Part shown: piece after piece, positions 16,747 through 24,096 of the stretch
Position numbering within the stretch: the first letter of the stretch is position 1
Layout of the letters: every line of letters starts with the position of its first letter
IMG/VR virus record: IMGVR_UViG_3300042691_005946
Location: 1 to 33,792 of that record
DNA length: 33,792 nucleotides
Strand: one strand, 5' to 3'
Source of the DNA: a virus
The notes under the pieces: model-generated
Seen by the model: only the letters and a program-made list of their open reading frames with translations
What the model was told of the DNA's origin: nothing
Databases searched by the model: none
Position numbers and translations under genes: made by a program

Positions 16747-16771
16747 AAGGGGGTTATCAAGCCCCCTTTTT
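16747..16771 (+). terminator. Rho-independent terminator behind the capsid gene
   Basis: The stem AAGGGGG (16747-16753) pairs with CCCCCTT (16762-16768), the loop is eight bases, and a run of T follows. It lies 17 bases after the capsid stop codon and would limit read-through into the connector and tail genes, giving higher capsid expression. Confidence 0.88.
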
Positions 16772-16779
16772 CTATATAC

Positions 16780-16814
16780 AATAAATATAACAACGAGAGA
16801 AGAAGGACTTCTCT
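16780..16814 (+). promoter_or_regulatory. AT-box and leader hairpin before the connector genes
   Basis: AATAAATA at 16780-16787 restarts transcription just beyond the terminator. Downstream, AGAGAAG (16796-16802) pairs perfectly with CTTCTCT (16808-16814) around a five-base loop. In the leader RNA this hairpin would sit near the 5' end, where it could stabilise the message. A strong AAGGAGG ribosome site and the ATG at 16848 follow. Confidence 0.5.
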
Positions 16815-16847
16815 TACCCTATAAGTAGGACTTAAGGAGGCCAGTTA

Positions 16848-17297
16848 ATGGCTATATTCGCAACTATTGATGATGTCACAGATTACGAACCTCAGGTATT
16901 GGACTATGGTCTGCTTGAATTCGATGACGCATTAACCAAAGCACAAGGCGATGTAGAAAGATATCTACGCATACATTGGTGGCCTACCAAACAAATAGGC
17001 AAATATGATATAACAGTTATTGGCACATTCAGCGAAATGGAAGTGGCCAAATTAACACCAAGCCAATTGACTCGTGCCACAGTTTATTGTGCCCTGGGCT
17101 ACTACATCTATCCCAGACTAAGCAAGTTTGAGCCAGATATGGATGTGTTTCAAATTAAACTAGATTATTATAAAAAAATGTATGCTGAAGAAATAGATTT
17201 GGTTATTCGCGACGGTGTAGAATATGACATTGATAATAGTGGCACAGTTTCAGAATCAGAAAAGGCGCCTACTTATTTCTTAAGACTTAAGAGATAA
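16848..17297 (+). CDS. Head-tail connector (adaptor) protein
   Basis: The protein has 149 residues. FDDALTKAQGDVERYLRIHWWP and LTPSQLTRATVYCALGYYIYPRL are helical elements like those of gp6/gp15-type adaptors, which sit below the portal. An additional DIDNSGTVSESE stretch (about 126-137) resembles a calcium-binding EF loop but is isolated. It is the first gene after the capsid and has a strong ribosome site. Confidence 0.75.
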   Translation: MAIFATIDDVTDYEPQVLDYGLLEFDDALTKAQGDVERYLRIHWWPTKQIGKYDITVIGTFSEMEVAKLTPSQLTRATVYCALGYYIYPRLSKFEPDMDVFQIKLDYYKKMYAEEIDLVIRDGVEYDIDNSGTVSESEKAPTYFLRLKR

Positions 17298-17299
17298 CA

Positions 17300-17725
17300 G
17301 TGAGCCTACGCGAAGACTTTGCCAAGAATATAGTAGCCGTCCTTAAAAATATGCAGGACCCTAAACCTGCCTTGGTTACTAGAGAACCATTTGATGTTGA
17401 AAAAATTGCTATTACGCAATTTCCTGCCATACTAGTTCAAACTACCACAGAAGTTCGTAATGACATATCAATGAATATTAGCCGACAAGGTTATATAAGT
17501 TACACTGTTCGTGCTTTTGTAAGAGGCACAGAATTAGACACTAAGGTCAATGACATTGTAGAACGCATTGAAGAAACATTAGATGAGGACAGAACAAGAG
17601 GAACCAATAATCGAGACATGGTTACTCGAGTCAGCAGTATTCAACGAATAGAACGATTAAGCCCATTGGCTGAGGTTATAGTTAATGTGGATGTGCGTTA
17701 CCGTTATAATAAAGGATCAACATAA
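17300..17725 (+). CDS. Probable tail terminator / head-tail joining protein
   Basis: The protein has 141 residues, with a GTG start and weak ribosome site three bases after the preceding stop. It contains TQFPAILVQTTTEVRN, a YISYTVRAFVRGTELDTKVNDIVERIEETLDED segment, and a VNVDVRYRYN C-terminal strand. This alpha-beta layout fits small tail-terminator proteins (lambda gpU-like), which cap the tail tube. No strong signature is present, so the call rests mainly on order and size. Confidence 0.65.
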   Translation: MSLREDFAKNIVAVLKNMQDPKPALVTREPFDVEKIAITQFPAILVQTTTEVRNDISMNISRQGYISYTVRAFVRGTELDTKVNDIVERIEETLDEDRTRGTNNRDMVTRVSSIQRIERLSPLAEVIVNVDVRYRYNKGST

Positions 17726-17946
17726 TGATCATAGTTCACAAAAATGGAGAATCTAAAGTTATAAAACAAAGATATCTCAATAGACATTTAGATGATGGTT
17801 GGAGTCTTGAGCCACCTAAATCTAAAGCACTTCAGAAACTACGAGGTAGTATTACTCGTGCTGTTCCGGAAGTGATTCAGCCTCCAGTTCAGGAAGAACC
17901 AGAGGCTTTGCCACAACTAAAGGAGACAGAAGATGGCAACCTATGA
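17725..17946 (+). CDS. Hypothetical protein before the tail tube gene
   Basis: The protein has 73 residues and starts in a TAATG overlap. The N-terminal MIIVHKNGESKVIKQRYLNRHLDDGWSLEPPK has the 'D.GW' form of short phage proteins that carry a lysine-rich N-terminus. The C-terminal ~35 residues are Pro/Glu-rich and probably disordered. Function is unknown. Its end overlaps the next gene by 14 bases. Confidence 0.7.
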   Translation: MIIVHKNGESKVIKQRYLNRHLDDGWSLEPPKSKALQKLRGSITRAVPEVIQPPVQEEPEALPQLKETEDGNL

Positions 17947-18352
17947 AGGCTCCAACGGAGCAGTTAAATTGTTAAGTGGAACAGGCACATTAACCAATGT
18001 GGCCGAAGTTCAAAGTTGGAGTGTTGAAGTTACTCGTGACACAGTAGAAGATACTGTAATGGGAGACAACTTCCGCACTTATAAGAAAGGTTTACAGGCT
18101 TGGTCAGGCAGTATGGACATTGTTTATAGCGATAGTTCAGATGCTGAAGTCAGTAGCGCACTAGATCCTAGCACAGATGCTGCTATCAGTGTTGAATTAT
18201 TTCCAGATTCAAGCCAATCAGGAACTAAATTTGCTGGCACAATCGTTGTTACAAGTTTTAGCATAACCGCAAGTTATGATGGACTGGTAACTGCGTCAGT
18301 AAGTTTCCAGGGAACTGGTGCTCCAACAACTTGGAAGTTTGGCGGTATCTAA
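17933..18352 (+). CDS. Major tail tube protein
   Basis: The protein has 139 residues. It begins MATYEGSNGAVKLL and contains VAEVQSWSVEVTRDTVEDTVMGDNFRTYKKGLQAWSGSMDIVY, the typical 'W....D....T......G....G....W.G' pattern of siphovirus tube proteins. It ends with TASVSFQGTGAPTTW, also typical. It would polymerise around the tape measure to form the tail tube. AAGGAGA lies just upstream. Confidence 0.9.
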   Translation: MATYEGSNGAVKLLSGTGTLTNVAEVQSWSVEVTRDTVEDTVMGDNFRTYKKGLQAWSGSMDIVYSDSSDAEVSSALDPSTDAAISVELFPDSSQSGTKFAGTIVVTSFSITASYDGLVTASVSFQGTGAPTTWKFGGI

Positions 18353-18660
18353 TGCGTATTAATGTGGAACTAGAAGGTTTTGATAAAGCCAATCAAGAAC
18401 TTGACCGCATCATTACACGTTTTGTAGCAGATGCCAGTTCCACATTGACTAATAATCTACGCAGTCGCACACCCGTAGATACAGGCCGTGCTCGCCGAGG
18501 CTGGACTAATAGAACCAGTGGCAAAACAGCCAGTATTGAAAATCGTGTGCCTTATATTGATTATCTTGAACAAGGACATAGCCGGCAAGCCCCCACTGGC
18601 TTTGTTCGTCAGGCCATATCAGCCACAGTAGCAGAAATGAATAGAAAAGGAAAATTATGA
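18352..18660 (+). CDS. HK97 gp10-like minor tail / joining protein
   Basis: The protein has 102 residues from ATG 18352, which overlaps the tube stop (TAATG). FVADASSTLTNNLRSRTPVDTGRARRGWTNR (about 21-51), then a 'YIDYLEQGHSRQAPTGFVRQAI' segment, is the well-known gp10-family pattern ('PVDTG.L..S', 'Y....E.G....P.GF'). Members usually occur near head-tail joining genes. Its stop TGA overlaps the following ATG. Confidence 0.85.
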   Translation: MRINVELEGFDKANQELDRIITRFVADASSTLTNNLRSRTPVDTGRARRGWTNRTSGKTASIENRVPYIDYLEQGHSRQAPTGFVRQAISATVAEMNRKGKL

Positions 18661-19013
18661 GTAGTAAAAATTTAAGCCCAATACAAAGAGTTCAAAATCA
18701 CTTCCAAGCAAAATTGGCAGGTGGTTTGAAAAAAACACACGTCGAAGAATGGAATATGGATGTTTATTATAGAACAACCACCACTCTAAAACAAGAAGCC
18801 CAGATTGTAGAACTTAGCACACAGGGTAAAAGTGTAGAAGCATTAGTTGTAGCAGTTATCAACAAGGCCTTAGATGAACACGGCAAACCTTTATTTCAGG
18901 CCGCGGATAAGGCAGCACTAATGAATGAAGCAGATCCTGGTGTTATTCTAAACCTGGCAAGAATATTAAATGGAGGAGAACTTCCCACTGTTGAGGAACT
19001 GGAAAAAAACTAA
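18657..19013 (+). CDS. Tail assembly chaperone, short form (gpG-like)
   Basis: The protein has 118 residues and starts in an ATGA overlap. It lies exactly where lambda-type phages encode gpG, between tail tube and tape measure, and is helical and soluble. Its final codons are GAA AAA AAC TAA, placing the slippery heptamer A AAA AAC in the correct frame just before the stop. A minority of ribosomes would therefore continue into the -1 frame. The chaperone is expected to bind the tape measure during assembly. Confidence 0.85.
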   Translation: MSSKNLSPIQRVQNHFQAKLAGGLKKTHVEEWNMDVYYRTTTTLKQEAQIVELSTQGKSVEALVVAVINKALDEHGKPLFQAADKAALMNEADPGVILNLARILNGGELPTVEELEKN

Positions 19014-19189
19014 GTCAAGATCCTGATACACATTTTTTATTGTATTTGGGTCAACAACTTCATAAAAGTTTAGACGAAGTTTTGAATATGACAACCTTAG
19101 AGGTAAGACTCTGGGCTGCATATTTCAGCAAACAAGAAAAACAGAAAAAGAAGTCAATGCACAATGGCAGAAACAAGCATAACCGTTAG
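18657..19189 (+). CDS. Tail assembly chaperone, -1 frameshift long form (gpGT-like)
   Basis: After the slip at AAAAAAC (19004-19010), reading continues from CTA at 19010 in the -1 frame to TAG at 19187-19189. This adds about 59 residues, for about 177 in total. The extension contains HKSLDEVLNMTTLEVRLWAAYF, the typical W-A-Y segment of gpT-like extensions, and then a Lys-rich end. It overlaps the tape measure start (19164) by 26 bases. The otherwise unexplained 150-base gap after the short form is thus fully coding. Confidence 0.85.
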
Positions 19190-22100
19190 GCTGATTGATG
19201 AAACCCGAGCAGGGTTCGCCACAATCAATAGTAACCTAGATCGCATAGACAGTAGTGCCAGTAGTTTAACCAAGACAATGAAAGGTCTTGAAACTGCTGC
19301 ACTAGGATTTGCCGCTGCCCTTGCAAGCCGTCAAGTTTTTGATTTTATAGACGGTATACAAACTATGGAAAATCGTCTAAAACTTGTAACAAAAAGTCAG
19401 GACGAATTTAATGATCGGTTCAGAGAATTATATGATGTTAGTCAAAGAACAAGCACTCCATTATCAGAAAATATTGATCTTTATAGCAAACTTGCACAAA
19501 ATCAAAAAGTAACCGGTCAGACCAGTGAAGATCTAGTCAAAGTCACAGAAGCATTTAGTGCTGCCTTAAAAATTAGTGGTGCCAGCGGTAATGCTGCCGC
19601 AGGCGCAATCACACAATTTGCACAGGCAATGGCATCAGGAAAATTTCAAGGCGATGAATTCCGCAGTGTTGCTGAAGCAGCACCTAAAGTATTAGATGTC
19701 CTAAGTCAAAGAACAGGAATTGCTAGAGAAGAACTTAAAGAATTAGCCAGTAAAGGTTTTCTCAATGCGAAAATAACCAGTCAGGCTTTAATAGAAGCAT
19801 TACCTGACTTACAACGTGAACTAGATAAAACTGGTAAAACAGTTGGCCAGGCTGCTACACAAATGGTCAATGAATTCAAACGTATTTCTCAGGAATTCCT
19901 TGAGACCAGTGGCCTAAGCGGTGCTTTGGTTAAAGCCATAGATCATATAACTGCTAATATGGAAAATCTTATTCCTATTGTTAAAGTTGTTGGTGCTGTA
20001 TTAGCAGGTCTGGCTGTAGTTTTTGCTCCTATGGCCACGGCAGTTATAGCAGTTACAGCAGCAGTGGTGGCCTTTGCTGATGTTATAGGTCCTATGTTAA
20101 AACCTGTGGTAGATGCTGCTGAGGCTGCTCTAGGTGCTTTAATTAGAACTGTAGTTGGATTTGGCAGTGCTATAAAGGCCATAATTAATTTTGAAAATCC
20201 CTTTACTGCTTTTACTAATGCTACACAAGAATATGATGCTAAACAAAAAGAAACCAACAAAACGGTTACAGCCTATAATTCTGTAAGCAAAGAAGCATCA
20301 GGTGTCAGTGAAGAAATGGCCAAGCGTATGAAGGAAAATGGCTTGGCCACAGCCTTGGTGAAAACCGAATACGGTGATTTCATTAACAAACTTAAAGAAA
20401 GTGTAGCAGTCAGTCAGTTGGATAGTAAAGAACGTGCTATTGCTACAGAAGTTAATAAGGCCTATGAAGCCAAGGCCAAAGATCTCAAACTCAGTGTGCA
20501 GGATCTCAGTGATACACAAAAGGCTGCAATAGCAGAAGAAGTGCGTGGTCTTGTTCAAAGTCGTCAGGCCAATGAAGAAGCCGCTGCTGCTCGTAAAAAA
20601 CTTATAGACGAAAGTATTAATTTACTAAAACAATATAGTGATGAATTTAAGAAACGCAATAGTGCATTATTATCAGATGAGCAACAATACATTGCTGACA
20701 GCAAAAAGATATCTGATGCTTATTTGGTATATCAAAATAATCAGGCTCAATTTAGTGCTGACGAACGTCGTCGTATTGAAGAAAATTACAGAGACAGTGT
20801 TAAAAATATTCAAACCAAGGCCTTAGATGCTCTTACTGCTGAATACAGCAAATATATTCAAAGTAATAAAACAGAAGAACAAAAATATAGAGATGACCTT
20901 ACACAATTAGAAACTGCCTATAGAATTGCTCTAAAAGACAGCACAGTTTATAGTCATGCTGAATTAACTAAATTAGAAAAAGATTATAGAGATAATTTAT
21001 ACGCACTTAATAGTAGAGCATTAAATGAACTTTATAAAGAATATGAAAAATATACTAGAGATACTTTAGACGAAACACAAAAATTTACCAATGAAAAAGA
21101 TAGGATTGAAGCAGCCTATAGATTGGCTTTAACCAATGCTGAAAATTTAACTGCTGAACAATTAAAAAGCATTGAAGACAAAAAGAATACCGCAATATTA
21201 GGTCTTCAAACACAGTTTCAACAAAAGTATAAGAGTATTATTGACGCAGCAAGAACAATAGGATTTACCGATGCAGAAATTTATCTTGACAAACTGGCAA
21301 CTCTTGAAAAAGAATATCAAGCAGGTGCTATTAAAGATCTTGAAACCTACGAACAAGTCAAATCAGCAATAACCAAACAGGCACAACAAAAGCGTGTAGA
21401 TGAAGCACAGGCATATCGTATAAGTGAAGGTGGAGCAGAGGCAGCATACACAGCCAACATTAAAAAATTAAATGAAGATCTCAACGCAGGCCTAATAAGA
21501 AGTGAAGAAGATAAAAACACTCTTCTAAGAAAATATAACAAAGAATACCGTGATGCTATAAGCAGCGAGTATTCAACTCTTTATAGCGACCTTAACAATC
21601 AAATATTAAAATTTACAGGCCAAACACAGGAACAATTTAATCGTACAAAAGAAATAGTTAAATTAGTATTTGGTGTAGATTTACAAGACCTAATCAAACA
21701 ATTTTTTGCCAGTGCTATCCGTTGGGTTATAGGATTTAGAGAAGGCACACAAGGTGAAATGAATCTTGTGCCCAGCATTATCAAATCTGCATTTGGAGAC
21801 AGTTCTACAAATACTATAAGTGGATGGATCAGTGGTGCAGTAAATTTGTTCAAAAGTTTTAGCAGTAGCGTAGGCGATATATTCAGTGGCATTGGTAGTT
21901 TTATCAGTAACATTTTCAGCAGTGGTGGTGGTCTATTAGGAACCATTAGTAGTTTTGTAGGCAGTGCTTTAGGCATATTAAAAGGATTTGGTAGTAGTGC
22001 TGCCAGTGCTATAAGTTCTACAGTAAGCACAGTAGGCAGTGCTTTAGGAGTTACTACAGCAGCCACTGGTGCTACTACAGCGGCCACATTAACAGCAGCA

Positions 22101-22958
22101 GAAAGTGGTATTGCACTTGGTGGTATGGGCGTAGGTGGAGGTGCCGCTGCGGCCGCTACTGGAGCAGGTGTTATAGAAACAATAGGAGCGGCGGCAAGTG
22201 GAGTGGCCAGCACAGTAGGTGGTATTATTGCTGCTGCTGCGCCGGTTGCTCTTGCTGTGGCAGGTGTATATGCAATTTATAAAGGTATAAGAAGTTTATT
22301 TGGTGGCGGCAGTAAAAACAAAGGTCCTAATGAAGCAGACGTTTATAGAGACAAAGTCTCACAGATACAAGATGCACTAAGAACTAATGCTATTGGTGTT
22401 GGACCTGGTAAAAGAGCAGATGGTAGTTATGATTACCTTACTCAACAGGCTTTTAACGGAAGAACTGGAGAAAGATATAACCAGCCAAGAAACTTTAATG
22501 AAAGTTTATTTTATACAAATACTGCTCCACAACTTAATGAACAAGGAACGCCAACTGGTGCAAATCCTGCAGGTGGTGAATGGGCCAAGTTAGTTTTTTA
22601 TGGACTAAATCAACAAGATGCTATGAAAGCATATTTGTTACAAACTGAAGATACTACATATGGTGCAAAAGGACTGGCATATTCAGCAGGTAATTTAATC
22701 AGTATGCCTACAATATTTGGCACAAATTCAGGTATGGCTGTAGGCGGTGAAATGGGCACAGAAGCAATTATGCCACTGGGTAGAGATAGCCAAGGACGAC
22801 TTGGTGTTAGTGCTATTGGTGGTGCAGGCAACATTAATATAAACTTTACAATTAACGCAGTAGACAGCAGAGGCATTGATCAATTATTAGTAGAAAAACG
22901 CAGTTTAATTACCAACATTGTTAGAACTGCTGTAGCAGATAGAGGAGGGCGTATCTAA
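19164..22958 (+). CDS. Tape measure protein
   Basis: The protein has 1264 residues. The N-terminal MAETSITVRLIDETRAGFATINSNL and the first ~250 residues fit the tape-measure N-domain. A hydrophobic stretch spans about 265-312, and charged coiled-coil repeats of ~66-70 residues with 'EYxKY...EEQKY...LExAYRxAL' run from about 480 to 700. An Ala/Gly-rich, partly membrane-active region lies at about 920-1047. The C-terminal SGMAVGGEMGTEAIMPLGRDSQGRLGV is typical of lambda-like tape measures. At ~1.5 angstrom per residue, the tail would be roughly 190 nm long. Confidence 0.95.
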   Translation: MAETSITVRLIDETRAGFATINSNLDRIDSSASSLTKTMKGLETAALGFAAALASRQVFDFIDGIQTMENRLKLVTKSQDEFNDRFRELYDVSQRTSTPLSENIDLYSKLAQNQKVTGQTSEDLVKVTEAFSAALKISGASGNAAAGAITQFAQAMASGKFQGDEFRSVAEAAPKVLDVLSQRTGIAREELKELASKGFLNAKITSQALIEALPDLQRELDKTGKTVGQAATQMVNEFKRISQEFLETSGLSGALVKAIDHITANMENLIPIVKVVGAVLAGLAVVFAPMATAVIAVTAAVVAFADVIGPMLKPVVDAAEAALGALIRTVVGFGSAIKAIINFENPFTAFTNATQEYDAKQKETNKTVTAYNSVSKEASGVSEEMAKRMKENGLATALVKTEYGDFINKLKESVAVSQLDSKERAIATEVNKAYEAKAKDLKLSVQDLSDTQKAAIAEEVRGLVQSRQANEEAAAARKKLIDESINLLKQYSDEFKKRNSALLSDEQQYIADSKKISDAYLVYQNNQAQFSADERRRIEENYRDSVKNIQTKALDALTAEYSKYIQSNKTEEQKYRDDLTQLETAYRIALKDSTVYSHAELTKLEKDYRDNLYALNSRALNELYKEYEKYTRDTLDETQKFTNEKDRIEAAYRLALTNAENLTAEQLKSIEDKKNTAILGLQTQFQQKYKSIIDAARTIGFTDAEIYLDKLATLEKEYQAGAIKDLETYEQVKSAITKQAQQKRVDEAQAYRISEGGAEAAYTANIKKLNEDLNAGLIRSEEDKNTLLRKYNKEYRDAISSEYSTLYSDLNNQILKFTGQTQEQFNRTKEIVKLVFGVDLQDLIKQFFASAIRWVIGFREGTQGEMNLVPSIIKSAFGDSSTNTISGWISGAVNLFKSFSSSVGDIFSGIGSFISNIFSSGGGLLGTISSFVGSALGILKGFGSSAASAISSTVSTVGSALGVTTAATGATTAATLTAAESGIALGGMGVGGGAAAAATGAGVIETIGAAASGVASTVGGIIAAAAPVALAVAGVYAIYKGIRSLFGGGSKNKGPNEADVYRDKVSQIQDALRTNAIGVGPGKRADGSYDYLTQQAFNGRTGERYNQPRNFNESLFYTNTAPQLNEQGTPTGANPAGGEWAKLVFYGLNQQDAMKAYLLQTEDTTYGAKGLAYSAGNLISMPTIFGTNSGMAVGGEMGTEAIMPLGRDSQGRLGVSAIGGAGNININFTINAVDSRGIDQLLVEKRSLITNIVRTAVADRGGRI

Positions 22959-23548
22959 TGCCTAGTTTTCCCAGTGTGGATTTTACAGATTGTAGTATTA
23001 GCAGCAATACTCCAACTTTAGTTACACGAAGTATAAATGGTGTTGAAGAACGTGCTACCATTGCTGGTCAATATTGGAGCGTGGCTGCTACATTTAGAAA
23101 TATCAGTGACAGTGAACGCAGACAACTCTTAGGTTTTATTATGAAAAGTAGAGGTCCGTATTCTACTTTTGATTTAACACTGCCTACTACACTAGATGAC
23201 AGCACAGGAAATTATACAGGCACAATAACAGTGGCCACTGCCACAGCAGGCAATTTAAGTTTTACTGCCACAGTCAGTGCCAGTAATACTTTAATATTAA
23301 AGGCAGGAGACTTTATAAAATTTAGTAATCATAACAAAGTCTATATGGTTACAGATGATGCGACCAGTGTAGGAACCAATCTCACTGTAAATGTATATCC
23401 TGCAATTAGAACAAGTGCAACTAGTAGTCATACTGTTACACATAAAAATGTTCCAATGACTGTGAGATTTGCCACAGACAATATTCCATTTAATCTAGAT
23501 CAAAAATTGTTTAGCAGTGTTGATATAGATTTTGTGGAGGTTCTCTAA
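22958..23548 (+). CDS. Distal tail / minor tail protein (gpM- or Dit-like)
   Basis: The protein has 196 residues and starts within the tape-measure stop (TAATG). RSINGVEERATIAGQYWSVAATFRNISDSERRQLLGFIMKSRGPYSTFDLTLPT is a segment seen in small tail-tip proteins behind tape measures. The C-terminus (LDQKLFSSVDIDFVEVL) also fits. It likely forms the ring that joins tube and tip. The exact family could not be decided by eye. Confidence 0.75.
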   Translation: MPSFPSVDFTDCSISSNTPTLVTRSINGVEERATIAGQYWSVAATFRNISDSERRQLLGFIMKSRGPYSTFDLTLPTTLDDSTGNYTGTITVATATAGNLSFTATVSASNTLILKAGDFIKFSNHNKVYMVTDDATSVGTNLTVNVYPAIRTSATSSHTVTHKNVPMTVRFATDNIPFNLDQKLFSSVDIDFVEVL

Positions 23549-24087
23549 TGCCAAGAACACTTAGTTCAAATAATCTTGCAGATTTGGCACGCAGCAGATT
23601 TGTTGTAGAAGATCTTATAGAATTTTATCTACCTGCTATAAGTTTGTTTTGGACAACAGGTAATAATAATATTAGTCTTGCCACAGCAACAAGTGGTGGA
23701 ACACAAAGTTTTGTAGTTAATAATGGTGTTCGAGTTGTTGGGGATCTTAAAGAAAGTTTTTTAATAACAGTAAATGAATTTACACTAATATTGCAAACTT
23801 TTGATAGTGCAAACACAATACTAAGTGGTTTAGACACAAATCTTAATCAATGTAGGTTAGTAGTATATAAAATGTTTAGAGATTCTGACACTAATGTGGC
23901 AGACAGTAGTAATTTAGTAAATGTTTTTGATGGATATGCAACAGCCTGTAGTATATTAGGTGGCACAAGTGCCCAAGTATTTCAAATACAATACCGTAGC
24001 ATTTTTAATAATTTTCTTGGTACTAAGGCTAGAACTAACAGTCAATTACAACCAAGCACAGGGCAAACTCTGCGTTGGCCGGCATAA
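23548..24087 (+). CDS. Tail tip protein (gpL/DUF2163-like)
   Basis: The protein has 179 residues and starts in a TAATG overlap. The N-terminal FVVEDLIEFYLPAISLFWTTG and the following strand-rich region, including CRLVVYKMFRDSDT and VFDGYATACSI, resemble the N-terminal part of gpL or DUF2163 tail-hub proteins. DUF2163 proteins are usually longer, and the Cys-rich iron-sulfur end of gpL is absent, so this may be a reduced form. Location between distal tail protein and J-like protein supports the call. Confidence 0.65.
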   Translation: MPRTLSSNNLADLARSRFVVEDLIEFYLPAISLFWTTGNNNISLATATSGGTQSFVVNNGVRVVGDLKESFLITVNEFTLILQTFDSANTILSGLDTNLNQCRLVVYKMFRDSDTNVADSSNLVNVFDGYATACSILGGTSAQVFQIQYRSIFNNFLGTKARTNSQLQPSTGQTLRWPA

Positions 24088-24096
24088 GGATATATT

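Noticed and set aside
16848-17297. DIDNSGTVSESE in the connector considered as a true EF-hand protein
   Set aside because: It is a single loop-like stretch without the paired EF-hand helices; it may bind calcium but does not define the protein.
21599-22213. 204-codon minus-strand open frame within the tape measure
   Set aside because: It mirrors the Ala/Gly-rich part of the tape measure; the Pro/Leu/Ala-rich product has no start signal and no family resemblance.
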